From positions 174,785,741 to 174,849,740 of the forward strand of contig CM041465.1 of NCBI GenBank assembly GCA_023213395.1: a stretch of DNA of 64,000 nt, given 5' to 3'. How positions within the stretch are numbered: position 1 is the first letter of the stretch; each line of letters opens with the position of its first letter. The position numbers and the translations under genes were made by a program. The notes below the pieces were generated by a model, which did not search any database, had not been told where the DNA came from, and saw nothing but the letters and a program-made list of their open reading frames with translations. Source of the stretch: Cycas panzhihuaensis (lineage: Eukaryota > Cycadophyta). Shown here in pieces: positions 1 through 10,779 of this stretch.

Positions 1-688
1 TACAAAGTGATTGAATTTGGTATTTAGTGGTTGTTTTTTCATTAAAATGAACCTACTTTAACACTACATCAAGCAAATTATTTCTTGTTTTGGACACTTA
101 GCACTTTTTCATGTTTTAAGTGCTCTTGAAAACACTTCAATTGTTAATTCCATGTACTCAATTGCTTCATTTGTTAACCCATTATTATTGAAATATTGAT
201 CAACATTGTAAGAAACATTACACACTTAAGTAAAATTTAATTAAGTAAATTTAAATCCTTTTAAAATTTTACTTTAAAATATTGTCGGAGAGGACCAAGA
301 AAGGTTAAAACCTTGCCTTTATAATCTCAAACTTGGTGCATTCCCTAGGGGACCAACCGATCGTACGATTAGTGCACGACAATTGAGATTTCTTGGAGTG
401 AAGGGGGTTCAAAAAGGGTGTTATTGGGGTAGAGAATCCCAAACAAAGCACAATACATCTGTGTAGATCAACCCTACCTAGCCTTGTCCTAGATTTGGCT
501 TGGTCAATTGTTGGATCTACTTATAAAGGTCAAGGTTAGACCAACTCTTAAGCTTAGTCCTCCACCCCTCATCACTCACTTTAGTTGTTGGATCTTCTAG
601 TAAGATCAGGGATGTTGGTATGTTAGAAGGTGCTGTTGGTATGTTAGAAGGTGGAACTTAAGCAACAAAAGGTTTGAGTTTCCAAGTC
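1..688 (+). repeat. Anonymous dispersed repeat, left copy (family U)
   Basis: No coding sequence is recognised. This segment aligns, with many mismatches, to the reverse complement of about 57000-57580. Shared anchors are CCTAGGGGACCAACCGAT near 344-361, a GTTGGATCTTCT block near 588-599, and GTGGAACTT near 651-659. The likeness fades at about 688, just before copia Gag sequence begins. The segment also holds a 20-bp direct repeat (613-632 and 634-653). It may be part of an LTR or leader of an unidentified element; it continues off the left edge. Confidence 0.55.
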
Positions 689-717
689 ATCAGCTAGCTT
701 CAAGACATTTAATCAAC

Positions 718-1533
718 TTGAATATAATAGCTTCCATTAACATGCTTAATGCATGCACAATTAAATTAAATGGTCAATATAACTATCGAAAATGGAAGAG
801 ACAAATTCAAAATCTGTTAATCATTAATGAGTTTTGGGGATTTGTTTTTGGAAAAAATCACAAACCTATACCTATTGTAAATCAAACTAATGAGAATGTT
901 ATTATTTACCCTGATCTAGTTTTAGTTGCTATTTGGGAAGTTAAGGATGAAATTGCCTTAGCATTTTTGCATGTGACTGTTGATATAAATGTGGATCAAA
1001 ATATTGTGTGCATCAAAACATCAAAAGAAGCATAGGATACTTTGTCTTCGTTGTATGAAAGATGACATGAAGCTCGTATCATGATAATCAAAGCAAAGTT
1101 ATACTCTTTGAAATTTGTGAAGCCCATGTCGACATTCTTATCTATCATCAAAGAGATTTGTAATGAGTTAAATACTCTTGGAAAACTAACTTCTCGAGAT
1201 GAACTTGTAACTTCAACTTTGCATGCTTTACCAAAAGAATATAATGGATTCGTTTCATCAATTACTAAAGATGGTACTTTGGCTACTTTGACTTTCAATC
1301 AACCTGAGAGTCTCCTTCTTAAAGAAGAACAAATTTACTTAAGGCAAGAAGAACCATCAATTTTAGAAGCCTTCACGGCTGAGTTCAAGGCCAAACAGAG
1401 TCCCAGAAAATCACTTCAAAAGCAGTTTAAGAACATGAACATTGGCACATCTAAAACCAATGTAATCTGTCATTATTGTGGCAAGGTGGACCACATAGTT
1501 CTTGAATATAGAAAGAAGCAATTAGACATGTAA
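718..1533 (+). pseudogene. C1 Gag
   Basis: The N-terminal part has the copia Gag signature NYRKWKRQIQNLL, and the middle has the LTSRDELVTSTLHALPKEYN block. A CCHC zinc knuckle follows (C-H-Y-C ... H), but its last cysteine is replaced by tyrosine. One frame runs through the whole segment with stops at 1033-1035 and near 1063. Just downstream (1534-1640) lies a glutamine-rich tail where several Gln codons appear as TAG or TAA. In the family, Gag forms the virus-like particle; here it is surely non-functional. Confidence 0.85.
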
Positions 1534-1670
1534 CAACTACATTAGCAGCAACCACATCAAAAGTAGTCTCGTTAGCAGCAATTTTAGCAACAACAACAAC
1601 CCCCTAGACCAAATCAAGGTGGTTTTCGAGGAGGTTATAGAGGAAGAGGGCACTTTAAAAGTGGCAATCA

Positions 1671-2059
1671 ATGCCACACAATCAATTTATAAATGCGGAT
1701 AAGATGTTTTGTGCTTATCACAATTTTGAAAGTGATAACACTTGGATTATTGATTTAATGGCATCTCAACATATGACTGGTAATGAAGAATTACTTTCTA
1801 GTATTAAAGGAGGAAGAGGGCAATCCGTTACTTTTGGCAACAATGAATCTGTTGAAATTTCTGGTATAGGTAAAATTGCCTTATTTCACTCACCTAACAA
1901 CCCTACTTACACATTTCCCACTGGAGATGCCTACTTAGTTCCCTCAATGGAGAAGAGTCTCTTATATGTTAGTCAGTTAGACAAACAACAAATGAGTATT
2001 TTATTTATAGGTGGGAAATGCACAATTAGTGACAAGAATGATCAAGTGATAGCCATTGT
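1671..2059 (+). pseudogene. C1 protease region, N-terminal part
   Basis: The segment WIIDLMASQHMTG corresponds to the copia aspartic protease active site, normally D-S-G-A-S-x-H; Ser-Gly has become Leu-Met, so catalysis is lost. Downstream, the VSQLDKQQM block is typical of the region between protease and GAG-pre-integrase. The reading is cut by a solo LTR at 2060 and resumes at 2710 with GHKDHGIYKLD. The relative at 58265-62113 reads through the same point without interruption, which fixes the insertion site. Confidence 0.8.
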
Positions 2060-2709
2060 TGTTAGATAATGTGACAACAATGTTTTGGAGGCTAAAAGTT
2101 TGACAGGTTGGCAACGCGATTTCCCTCCCAAACTTCCTTGGGAGGTTCCAAGGGGGGCGGGAGCCCCCCTTGGATGGAGGCGTTGGGCACGCCCGCAAGG
2201 AGGGGATTGGGGGGCAATAGCCCTCGACCAAAAACGCTAGCACTGAAAAACATACTAAATTGTAAAGAGAATCGAGGTTGTTCGCTCAAAATACCCTAGA
2301 TTCTATGGTCGATATTTGTGCCTTGTATGACTCTCTCATATAGCCCAATTTAGGGTGTTTTTTCATTATGTTGATGGTGTTCAATGTATTGGATGTACTG
2401 TGAAGAGTTGGGCAGCTGGTTGTTGCTGCTGTGAGCATTCTGCTACAAATTATGTACATTTCTCCATTCTTTGATAATAATAAAGATCAATACTTTTCCT
2501 GTGTGGATGTTTCCCTAGCACACTGCTAGGGTTTTACCACGTTATATTGGGTGTATATGTGATGCTTTGGCTTTCTAATCCATTTTATTGTATTATCTCT
2601 AGTTTAAAAACTTGCATGTTAAATTTCAGTTTCGATTCCTGTAACTAGTTGCAAAATAGTTTAGATCTTGGTGGCGGTTTCAAGTTATTGAGACCTTGTC
2701 TTCTCAACA
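2060..2709 (+). mobile_element. Solo LTR inserted in C1 (650 bp)
   Basis: The segment starts TGTTAGATAATG and ends TTCTCAACA, giving TG...CA with TGTT/AACA inverted ends. It is flanked by ATTGT (2055-2059) and ATTGG (2710-2714), a 5-bp target-site duplication with one change. Removing it plus one flank copy restores the C1 reading seen in the related minus-strand copy. Near 2500-2550 it carries GTGTGGATG ... TTTTACCACGTTA, a signature common near the 3' end of plant copia LTRs. No internal domains are present, so it is a recombined solo LTR. Confidence 0.88.
2148..2173 (+). other. Perfect 11-bp GC-rich hairpin with GGGA tetraloop
   Basis: CCAAGGGGGGC (2148-2158) pairs perfectly with GCCCCCCTTGG (2163-2173) across the loop GGGA, which fits the GNRA tetraloop consensus. 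It lies about 90 bp inside the solo LTR in a locally very GC-rich patch (about 2110-2230) unlike its AT-rich surroundings. A role in RNA structure is inference. Confidence 0.85.
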
Positions 2710-3531
2710 ATTGGTCATAAGGACCATGGAATTTATAAATTGGATGCATCAAACATAACACTTGATACTGCCTATTCTGTCACTCAATCTATGTCAAAGG
2801 ATCAACTTTGGCATAATAGACTAGGCCACTTGAGCCTAGAAAATATCAAGATGATGTTCAATAAAAACACGGTGTATGGGCTTCTAAACATATCCGCCTC
2901 AAAGTGTTTTTATAAAGCATATATCATGGGGACTCAACATAGAAAGCCTTTCCCTAAAGGCAATTCATGGCGTGCATCACAACCCTTGCAACTAATCCAT
3001 ACAGATTTATGTGGACCCATGTCCACGACATCCCTTGGAGGATCTTTGTATTATGTCACCTTTATTGATGATTTTTCACATAAGGTTTGTGTGTACTTCA
3101 TCAGGCAAAAATTAGAGGCATTTGAAAAATTCAAGGAATTCAAACTAGAGGTGGAAAATGAATTTGGATACTCAATCAAAATCTTGAGATCAGATAATGG
3201 AGGTGAATTTACCTCAAAAGACTTCAATCAAGTCTACAAGGATCATGGAATCAAGCGACAACTCACTACTCCTCATACACCTCAATAGAATGGAGTTTCA
3301 AAGTGTATGAATAGGACTTTGGCTAATAAAGTCAAAGCAATGATGCATGCGAAAGGGCTACCTCGTTCCTATTGGACAGAAGCATTCCATGCAGTAGCCT
3401 ATGTGGGAAGTAGGAGTCCAACTTCAGTAGTCACCGATATCACACCAAAGAAGACATGGTCTAGCAGAAAGGCAACAGTTAGCCATTTGAGAACTTTTGG
3501 TTGTATTGATTATATGCACATTCCCCATTAG
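2710..3531 (+). pseudogene. C1 GAG-pre-integrase and integrase
   Basis: DQLWHNRLGHLSLENIK is the GAG-pre-integrase box, followed by the zinc-binding segment (CFYKAYIMGTQHRKPFP). The integrase core follows: first Asp in LIHTDLCGPM, second Asp in LRSDNGGEF, third acidic region around the VSKCMNRTLANK block, where the usual Glu of A-E-R is changed to a Cys context. A TAG at 3286-3288 interrupts PQ-NG where Gln is expected. The segment ends with LRTFGCIDYMHIP, the copia post-integrase landmark, and a further TAG. Confidence 0.88.
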
Positions 3532-3990
3532 CAAAGAACCAAGTTAGATAAAAATAGTCTTAAATGTATTTTTGTTGGATATGTTATTCATAGCAATGCA
3601 TATAAGATATATGACCCCAATGCCAAGAAAATGCATGTATCTAGAGATGTAATCTTTGTTGAAGACAATGAGGTGTTGAACTCTGCATCCATCCAACCTC
3701 CTACTGAAAAAGGCAAGCAGATTGTTGAGGATTTTCTTCCCTCACAATCCTCTACACCGTGTACATTTTCTTCACCTGTTGTTCCTTCATCTACTTCTGC
3801 TCCAACTACTTCAGATTTAACTCCACTTAATCCTGGCACTTCTTCTGTTGATCAGCCATTACGACCAGAGGATATTGAAATTCGAGTTACATTTATCAAA
3901 AAGCTACCTAAATGGTATACACGAACAGTGAAGGACAACCAAGTCATAGAAGGAAACGTCCATCCAAGATGAGGCAACAAACAAATTATA
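3532..3990 (+). pseudogene. C1 integrase C-terminal linker
   Basis: Copia linker sequence follows: a VGY-like block near 3575, then MHVSRDVIFVEDNE (3631 on), which is the SRDVxFDE landmark, and a Ser/Pro/Thr-rich low-complexity stretch (3700-3860). This connects integrase to reverse transcriptase and is poorly conserved in the family. A frame change occurs near 3910-3970. Confidence 0.75.
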
Positions 3991-4988
3991 CACTTATGGC
4001 TAAAGTGCTTTGTGTTGATGAGCCTTTCACTTTTGAGGAGACATATAAAAATGAAAAGTGGAAAACTGCCATGGATGAAGAAATCCATTCTATTGAAAAT
4101 AATAGAACATGGAATTTGGTGGAATTGCCTAAAAACAAACAGGCAATCAATTGTAAATGGGTTTATAAAACCAAATTCCACTATGATGGTTCAATCAAGT
4201 GTCACAAGGCTCGTCTTGTTGTAAAGGGTTTCAAACAAAAAGAAGGCATTGATTATGAGGAGACCTTTGTACTAGTAGCAAACATGAATACCATCATACT
4301 CATTTTGGCCCTAGCTACTCAGTGCAAATGACCAATCTATCAGATAGACGTGAAGAGCGCCTTTCTCAATGGTGATCTTCAAGAGGAGGTATATTTGGAA
4401 CAAGCTTCTAGTTACATTGTACAAGGCAAAGAGCATTTGGTCTATTGCTTCAAGAAGACTTTGTATGGCTTAAAATAGAGCCCTAGAGCATTGTACTCTA
4501 AAATTGATGATTATTTTTTGAGACATGGATATCATCGATTCACATTAGATCCTAACTTGTATATAAAAGTTAGGGAGGACCATGTAGTCTTTGTTGTCTT
4601 GTATGTTGATGACTTAGTGATCACTGTAAATGAAACTAAGATGATAGAAATTCTCCAAGGTGATCTTAAGAGGAGTTTTGAGATGATTGATCTTGGACTT
4701 CTCCATTATTTATCAGGCTTGGAGGTATGGCAACAGCCAGTTCATATCTTCATCTCCCAAACAAAATATTATTGGGACATTTTATAGCGTTTCAGAATGG
4801 AGGACTGCAAACCAGCGCCTACACCTATGGAGAATGACACTAAGTTAACACTCGATGGGGAAGCTAAACCAACAAATCCCACTTTGCATCGACAACTAGT
4901 TGGTAGTCTAATCTACCTCACCAATACTAGACCAGACATTTCATTTACTATTGGGATTTGTTCCAGATACATGTTTCAGCCTAATTAG
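3990..4988 (+). pseudogene. C1 reverse transcriptase
   Basis: The RVT_2-type copia reverse transcriptase begins with KWKTAMDEEIHSIENNRTWNLV, then NCKWVYKTKFHYDGSI, and KARLVVKGF. After a TGA at about 4329 (where Trp is expected) comes a PIYQIDVKSAFLNGDL block. The catalytic LYVDDLVIT box lies near 4599-4625 and is intact. RRFRMEDCKPAPTPME and RQLVGSLIYLTNTRPD mark the end. Stops at about 4476, 4785 and 4984 are all TAG. Confidence 0.88.
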
Positions 4989-5565
4989 AAACATTGGAAT
5001 GCAACAAAATGTATACTAAGATACATCAAAGGCACATTGCAGCATGGGCTTCAGTATATCCATAATGAAAACTTCATCTTGGACGAGTTCTCAGATTCTG
5101 ATTAGGCAGGTTGCCAAGATAACTGCAGATCAACCTCAGGATATTGTTTCACACTTGGTTCAAGAATCATTTCACAGAATTGCAAGAAGCAATCCAATGT
5201 TACCTTGTCATCCACAGAAGCAGAGTACAAAGCTACAGTCAACGCAGGGTGTGAAGCTATTTGGCTTAGGACGATTCTTGAAGAACTTGGGCTTGAGTAG
5301 GATCACTGCACCAGGCTATATTGCGACAATCAAAGTGTGCTCAAGTTGACAAAGAATCCAATTTTTCATGCATGAACCAAGCACATAAAGGTTCATCACC
5401 ATTTTATTAGGGAGCATGTTTAGAACGATGAGATCAACCTCTTCTTCAGGCCCACAGACCAACAAATTGTAGATATCTTTACCAAGCCACTTGGTAGAGA
5501 GAAGTTTGAGAAATTCAAAAATGGTCTTAGTGTTCAACTTAACATTGTAAACATTAAGGGAAGGG
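4989..5565 (+). pseudogene. C1 RNase H and 3' non-coding tail
   Basis: RNase H-like sequence can be followed in broken frames: the conserved STEAEYKATV-like block near 5212, and DNQSVLKLT-like residues near 5325. The terminal DIFTKPLGREKFEKFK block (about 5470-5520) is the standard C-terminus of copia Pol. The purine tract before the LTR is at about 5554-5565. Confidence 0.8.
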
Positions 5566-6121
5566 TGTTAAACCTTTATGTTTACATGTTAAGTAATGTA
5601 CTTTATATTATTTCATAATTGTACTTTGTGTGTTTTATATTAGTGTGACTTATCGCGTAAGCGATACAGTGCACACCCACATTCTTTGTAGTGACATAAA
5701 AATTGTAACTTGAGGGTCAATGTACCCCTCATGCATCTTTGCTCACAAGAGAGCCCAAGGGACACTTGTCCTTCATGCATCTGACATATCTTGCATGTTT
5801 GACATTTGTCAAACATGCAGTCTCTCAGAGTCTCTCCTCATAATCCATATATTGAGACTAATTCTCATGTGTGTAGATATGAAAGTGTGTGTATTATTAT
5901 GTTGCTAGTTTGCTAATCAAGTATTATTTCTTATTTGGAGATTGGACCAATTCCTTCTCCTCCATATTGGTGTCCTTATGATTGTGTTCTTTATGCTCAT
6001 GCTTGCTCATAGTGTTCTTCTCCATGCTAGTTCTCAATAGATGCTAATCATCTTCATTCTCATAGCATTTTCTCTTCTCTTTTAGATCCTTAAGGCCTTA
6101 GGCTTAATACCAGTCTCAACA
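5566..6121 (+). mobile_element. C1 3' LTR (556 bp)
   Basis: It starts TGTTAAACC and ends CTCAACA. It aligns along its length with the LTR at 63136-63681: shared blocks are GTGCACACCCAC, GGGTCAA-GACCCCTCATGCAT-like sequence, TATATTGAGAC and TTTGCTAATCAA. A TATA-like box (CATATATTGAGA) lies near 5845. The next base begins Ty3-related sequence at 6122, so this end of C1 sits inside that older element. Confidence 0.88.
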
Positions 6122-7112
6122 ATGCAGACACTGTTCACAAAATTACAGGGCTTCCCAAGGAAGGGGAGGTTCCGATTTCTATGAAACAGTCAGAAGTGGA
6201 TTGTGAGACATGGCTAAAGGAATATTGCCAAGAAAATACTCAAATTTTGCCAGGAGGGATACGAGTGGTGGATATCAAGGATATGGGGCTTCAGTGGATA
6301 GCAAAAATCATAAACACTCGGTTGTTGTCCAAAAGGAAATATACATACATTCCAGGGGGGATGATGCCTATATTACCAAGGGTTCGCGACAAAGAATGGC
6401 TGAATTGGTCTAGATTCTTAGCAGAAAACATGACACAATAAATAGAAGAGGTGATAACACATCTTTTTAGACACCTCTCCTTATTGCTCGCAATATTAAT
6501 CTATAAGTGTCTAGGAATGCAACCTCCGCAAATACCTATTTGCCCACATGAACCACTGATAAAACAGTGGGTGGACGTATTTATGAAAAATACCCAGACA
6601 TGGAAATAAAAAGAAAAGTAAAAAAGGAAATAACAAAGATTTTGAAATGGCTACAATAGATACCAAGTGCTTCAATTCCACATCGCGCCAAGCAAGTGGT
6701 ACATAGGAGTACCAAAAGGAGACGAGATGAGGAGGAGCCAGAAGAAGAGGCTGAAGGGGAGCCTTCACTCAAGGAATGGGCAGAATTTCCTCCCACAATG
6801 GAGATGGGGGAAACATCATCTCACCTAGCCTAGATAGAAGGAAAAGCTCGAGAAATTATTCACATGATTGAGGAATTAGAGGCAGGGTATAAGGCGAAGA
6901 TAGTTGCCATATAGGAAAAGATAAAAGAAAAAGACATTATTATTGCAACCCTCACCTAAATAAATGAGGAAATATTGGCAACATATGTTATGACATCAAA
7001 ACAAAGGCAATAGAGGCAGCCTTAGGATAGAGTGTGGGAGAAGAATACCAAAATTTTTTGAATTTTTAAAATGAGCAAGGATGCTCAACTGTTTTTGTTG
7101 ACCTGGGATAGA
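6122..7112 (+). pseudogene. Remnant of a Ty3 accessory ORF (second copy)
   Basis: The translation is clearly homologous to the accessory ORF of element G on the other strand (22657-23614). Shared features in order: SEVDCETWLKE / SEVDRETWTRE; GGIRVVDI / GGIKIIDI; LQW; KRKYTYIPGG / KQKHTYTPGG; an acidic, lysine-rich middle; and a coiled-coil-like end with KIKEKD. Stops interrupt it at about 6439 and further on. Even the untranslated end matches: the AATTTTTTGAATTTTTAAAATGAGCA tract up to the next LTR. Function is unknown; see the G accessory ORF. Confidence 0.8.
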
Positions 7113-7530
7113 TGTTAGGGTATTTTTGGCACGTATGACACTTGGATTGTGGAAAATTAGGAATGCATGCTTGTACTGACTTGGAGGATGCAAGTACGCA
7201 CATTTGGTAGGCCGTAAGAAGGTACGCATGGAAGAATCCAGTGAAAAGAGCCGAGAAATGTGCCTTTTGGGTACATAACATAGGATACGTACCTTTCGGG
7301 TACGTTAGCAGACAAGAATGTACCAAGTACGCACATACCAACCTATATGGTATGCATAGACCAATCTGTATGGTACGCATGACCAGTATGGACCCAAATG
7401 CACTCGAAATTGATGATGTCAACAAGGATAAATACACGTATGAACATACGGACAGAGAAGACATTGATTAGTGATAATAATCCTATATTAAGCAAAAGGG
7501 TACCTTTGTTATGGAAAAGAATGGTTATGA
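7113..7530 (+). mobile_element. Probable start of the 3' LTR of the Ty3 remnant
   Basis: The position matches the start of the G LTR relative to the shared internal sequence, and it begins TGTTAGGG. It contains reiterated GGTACG(C/T) motifs (for example near 7193, 7222, 7282, 7300, 7329, 7373), resembling the reiterated GGAACG motifs in the G LTR. I cannot find its end with confidence. Confidence 0.45.
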
Positions 7531-9183
7531 CCATGGGTCATTAACTATTCACCCAAAGGACACCAAAAATAAGTATTTAATGGTACTTTTCTTACCATTC
7601 TAGTGGTGAGAGCCAAACCAATGAGTCTTGTGATACATTCTCAAGGGTTAGAACCAAGTTATGCATTCATGGGCATCTAATCCAGTGCACAAGAAGTAGC
7701 ATTCCCTATTGTATTCCATTTTGGAACATATGGAATGCATATAATAGTGTATTGTAAGTATTGTTAGGACATATGCAGGATATGTTCTAGAACTGAATGT
7801 ATTGGTGATATTGCTTATTAAAATAAAGAGTTAGGTGGAATATTGTGTGCTATGCATGTCATGATAATTATATGAGGAATGTATGATGGTTTGTGTACTA
7901 TTGTGATGGAATAACAATGATAATGTGATGATTTATTCATACCATGTTATGTGTAAAGTGATTTTGATAATAATGAATGGAAATGCAAGCGTGTTAACTT
8001 CATCCTAACTAGATTGTCAACCTGTGACCCTTCACAAGTGAATATATCTCAGTAGGGAGATAATAAGTCAACAATCCTAATGCTTTCACTTGTGACGAGA
8101 GAGAATAATATATCTCATGATCCCCCATATTGTAATTATAGAGAAAAGAACTCTTCAACAAAACTCTTTGAGAGGCTTTTAGGAGATAGATAATGGGATG
8201 AGTGTTAATTATTAGAAGTTGTACTCCCACTATGTTATCACTTTTTTCACTTGGAAAATGGGGTTCTATCACCTCTTTGACCCCCTTAACCCCTTTCTAC
8301 TAATGCTACTAGGAAAAAGGTTCTATGACCTTTTTATCTTTCTTTTTAATAATGTTATAGGCTAAATTTTATCTCATGACATCAACTGCCAACCATTGGC
8401 CTTTTAGTTTCAATGTCTATTCACCTTTGACTTTTTGACTTTCACCTTCCAAGAGTTTCTTCACCTTCCTTGTTTGTTTAGCTTCCAAGACTCTCCTCTT
8501 CCCATGACTTCACTCTAGCACCCTTTGAGTCTATTACAAAAGTTCAATAGTGGAGTTGGTAGAGAGCTCAGATAAAATCTAGCTTGGCACCAGTATTATG
8601 GTCAGACACGACCTAGCATAACATTGATGCCAAGCCCTAGTAATTCTACTTCGATTGTATGACACTATCAAGGTGAGATAGATGGACTGGCCTCCAACTG
8701 TGATTTGAATGCGGGCTACTTTGCGTTAGAAGCAATCTCATCTCTGTCCTCAATTATGGCATTATTTGGCTCTTGTTGGTGGTTGGTTCCCTTCTTATTC
8801 ACTACAACATAGTTTCATCAAGATTCTCTCTCATTGCCCTTTATCATGCATCTCCACTAATGAAAGTATATACATATACAACATATTTGTAAAATGGGAT
8901 TTTTTATATGGGTTGATCTACAAATATGAATCTATTGAGTTGTACATTATTATTTAGCACTTTTATGGCAGAATTACATTGCACAAAATGGCAGATTTAA
9001 TGAAGTGTTTGTTTTATCTATGAAGTTGTTTATTCAGCATTATGCAATGTGGAATACTAATTGGACAATGGTCATACTCAGTAGTACAAGACCAGTTTCC
9101 TGTTTCATTCTAGTAGGCTGTAACATCCAAGTTCTTTCCTAACACTTCTAATTGAACAAAAAACTTATGAAAGATATTTGTAC
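7531..9183. other. Intronic sequence with no recognised element
   Basis: No protein domain, LTR or further RSH exon was found on either strand. The part up to about 7800 may still belong to the LTR above. This lies downstream of RSH exon 9184-9250 on the minus strand and so is intron. Confidence 0.5.
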
Positions 9184-9250
9184 CTTGCAATGCGTACTAT
9201 AAAGGCTCTTCAAGCGCCCACACAATGTGACTTCCATTCCTGGAATGTAC
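9184..9250 (-). CDS. RSH: RSH exon: start of the (p)ppGpp synthetase domain
   Basis: This 67-bp minus-strand exon has an acceptor ending TTGTAG and a donor starting GTACAA. It takes up phase from the previous exon (TC|G = Ser) and reads YIPGMEVTLCGRLKSLYS and on to THCK, ending in phase 0. The motif G-R-x-K-S-L-Y-S is the start of the RelA/SpoT synthetase domain of plant RSH proteins, which make the alarmone (p)ppGpp from ATP and GDP/GTP in plastids. The rest of the synthetase domain must lie off the left edge, beyond an intron of more than 9.1 kb. The frame is open. Confidence 0.85.
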
Positions 9251-9473
9251 CTACAACAGTGATAGAGACAATTAATTAATAGAGATTCATATTTCCTCAC
9301 AAGCCTAATATTTATCTTGCAAAACAGTGTCAACAAATGAGAGAGAATGCAAGTTACTAGATGAATATTTCTCCATCTAATGGTAGTAATTATCTTAGAC
9401 CTAAATTAATGGGGAAGCATAAAACTAACTACTATACTTCTACAGAAATGTACTATAAGGATCATAGGCATAC
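9251..9473 (-). other. RSH: Short RSH intron (223 bp)
   Basis: The donor is GTATGC at 9473 and the acceptor is CTGTTGTAG at 9251, phase 2. It is the only short intron seen in this gene and is free of recognisable elements. Confidence 0.85.
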
Positions 9474-9667
9474 GATGTTGATATAAAAATCTCTTTTTCA
9501 AGGGCCTCCTCACAAGCTGCAAGAGAAGCAAGAGCGATTTCAGCATCACGAACAACTTTGGGTTTTCCTTTACCCCCATTAGCATACTTTGTAAAGGTAC
9601 TCAGAATGTGACTCCTCTTTCCTCGATCAACTAATAAATCAAAAGGTGCTACTGCTTGTAGAAGTTG
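9474..9667 (-). CDS. RSH: RSH exon: linker before the synthetase domain
   Basis: This 194-bp minus-strand exon follows a pyrimidine-rich acceptor ending TTTGCAG and ends at a GTATGC donor. It encodes 64 codons plus two bases: QLLQAVAPFDLLVDRGKR, then a Gly/Lys-rich stretch, then DAEIALASLAACEEALEKE and IFISTS. This block, rich in Ala and Glu and ending ISTS|YIPGMEV, is what I recall for plant RSH proteins between the HD-type hydrolase region and the synthetase domain. The frame is open and the splice sites canonical, so the exon is probably functional. Whether this is an RSH1, RSH2/3 or calcium-regulated RSH member I cannot decide. Confidence 0.85.
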
Positions 9668-10779
9668 CTGCAAATCATAAGCAGAAGAGAAACAAATCTC
9701 TTCAGAAATAATAAAATGCGTTAAGACATGACAATGTATAACTACAGAATATATAGTTAAAATTATAGACCACAAAATGTTAAATAATTTATATATAACA
9801 TTGGAAACAAAAAAAGAGGTTTATGTTGCAGAAATTTTGGCAAATGTCAAAATTTCGCTTATGATGGGTGCAAGAGAGTTTTATTCAGGTGTGGAACAGG
9901 CTTTGTGGTGACACTAAGTTTATCTTTATTATAAAATTTGAAAACCAGTACATTTTTGTTTATTATCTAGTATATACTCTCCATAAAAACTCTCTTAAAT
10001 CTCAATATAAAATATGAGCAATACACTCTGCTACTTCTGGACAAATTTCAGTTGAAACCATTCTAGAACGTTTGCTTTACAATTAGCAAGCCTTGACACT
10101 CCTTGACTACCATATTCCATCAAAGAACACTTCTACACTTGAGCTATAGGTGGGTTTTGTTTCTTCCAAATCTTGGCCATAGCATAGGCCTTGGAAGTAC
10201 TACCCACACTGCTCTTTAAGAATCATTCAGGAAAGTTTAATGGCTTTACATAAAAAGTGCCTATAAAATGTGTTGGTATTTCCCTACCAGTGAGCAATAA
10301 GTTTGTCTTTTATCTTTTTGAGAATATGCTCTCTTTCATTTTGATAATATTTTGGTTCATTTCCATAACTGTGTATCTTGCTTCTCTAATTTATCTTGCT
10401 ATTTTGCATTTTTAATCGTACCAGTTATTAGATAAAAAGCAGCAATTCATCTTTTTTCAAATTTTAGTTCTGTAAAGCATATCATAAACATTTTTGTTTA
10501 AAACAGATTGGAAGGTCTTACAATTTATAACATGGACATCCTTTGTTTCCATATCTCTCTTCCACCATCATCCCATAATCTTCAGTGCCTTGGGATCTAA
10601 ATTCACATGTCAGAAATCATCTGTTTCCAATTCATATTATCATCAAAGTCATTATCATAACTTAAATTCAAAGTATTATGACTCAATTCTTGTTGCATTT
10701 TACCCAGACTTTATCATGACATTATCAGCTATGGAACTCTCAGACTTTTTCCCAAGGCTTTGTTTGTCATAACTAAATT
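9668..10779. other. Intron sequence with no recognised element
   Basis: It is AT-rich sequence without domains, LTR signatures or tandem repeats that I can support. A short ORF at 10494-10772 on the plus strand has no family likeness. Confidence 0.5.

Larger units (their letters stand above)
700..6121 (+). mobile_element. Ty1/copia retrotransposon C1, decayed, 5' LTR not found
   Basis: Domain order Gag, protease, GAG-pre-integrase, integrase, reverse transcriptase, RNase H and then a 3' LTR is the copia order. The 3' LTR (5566-6121) is preceded by a purine-rich tract (AAGGGAAGGG). The matching 5' LTR, expected to start TGTTAAAC, is absent upstream of Gag, where family U repeat lies instead, so the 5' end is truncated or rearranged. 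The same LTR family recurs at 63136. A related copy lies inverted at 58265-62113. Reading frames carry many stops, mostly TAG. A 650-bp solo LTR interrupts the protease/pre-integrase junction. Confidence 0.9.

Noticed and set aside
360-369. 10-bp palindrome ATCGTACGAT
   Set aside because: Only partly conserved in the other family U copy, and short palindromes are common.
2108-2299. Short ORFs in the GC-rich patch (Gly/Pro-rich), considered as a plastid-derived insert
   Set aside because: The patch lies wholly inside the solo LTR with clean ends, and I recognise no plastid gene in it.
8009-8272. Minus-strand ORF considered as a further RSH exon
   Set aside because: The translation does not continue the synthetase domain expected after STHCK and has no matching splice sites.
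8530-8730. tRNA-like words (GTTGGTAGAGAGC and GATTTGAATGCGGGC) suggesting a SINE
   Set aside because: The candidate A and B boxes are about 165 bp apart, far more than in a tRNA-derived promoter, and there is no clear tail or target duplication.
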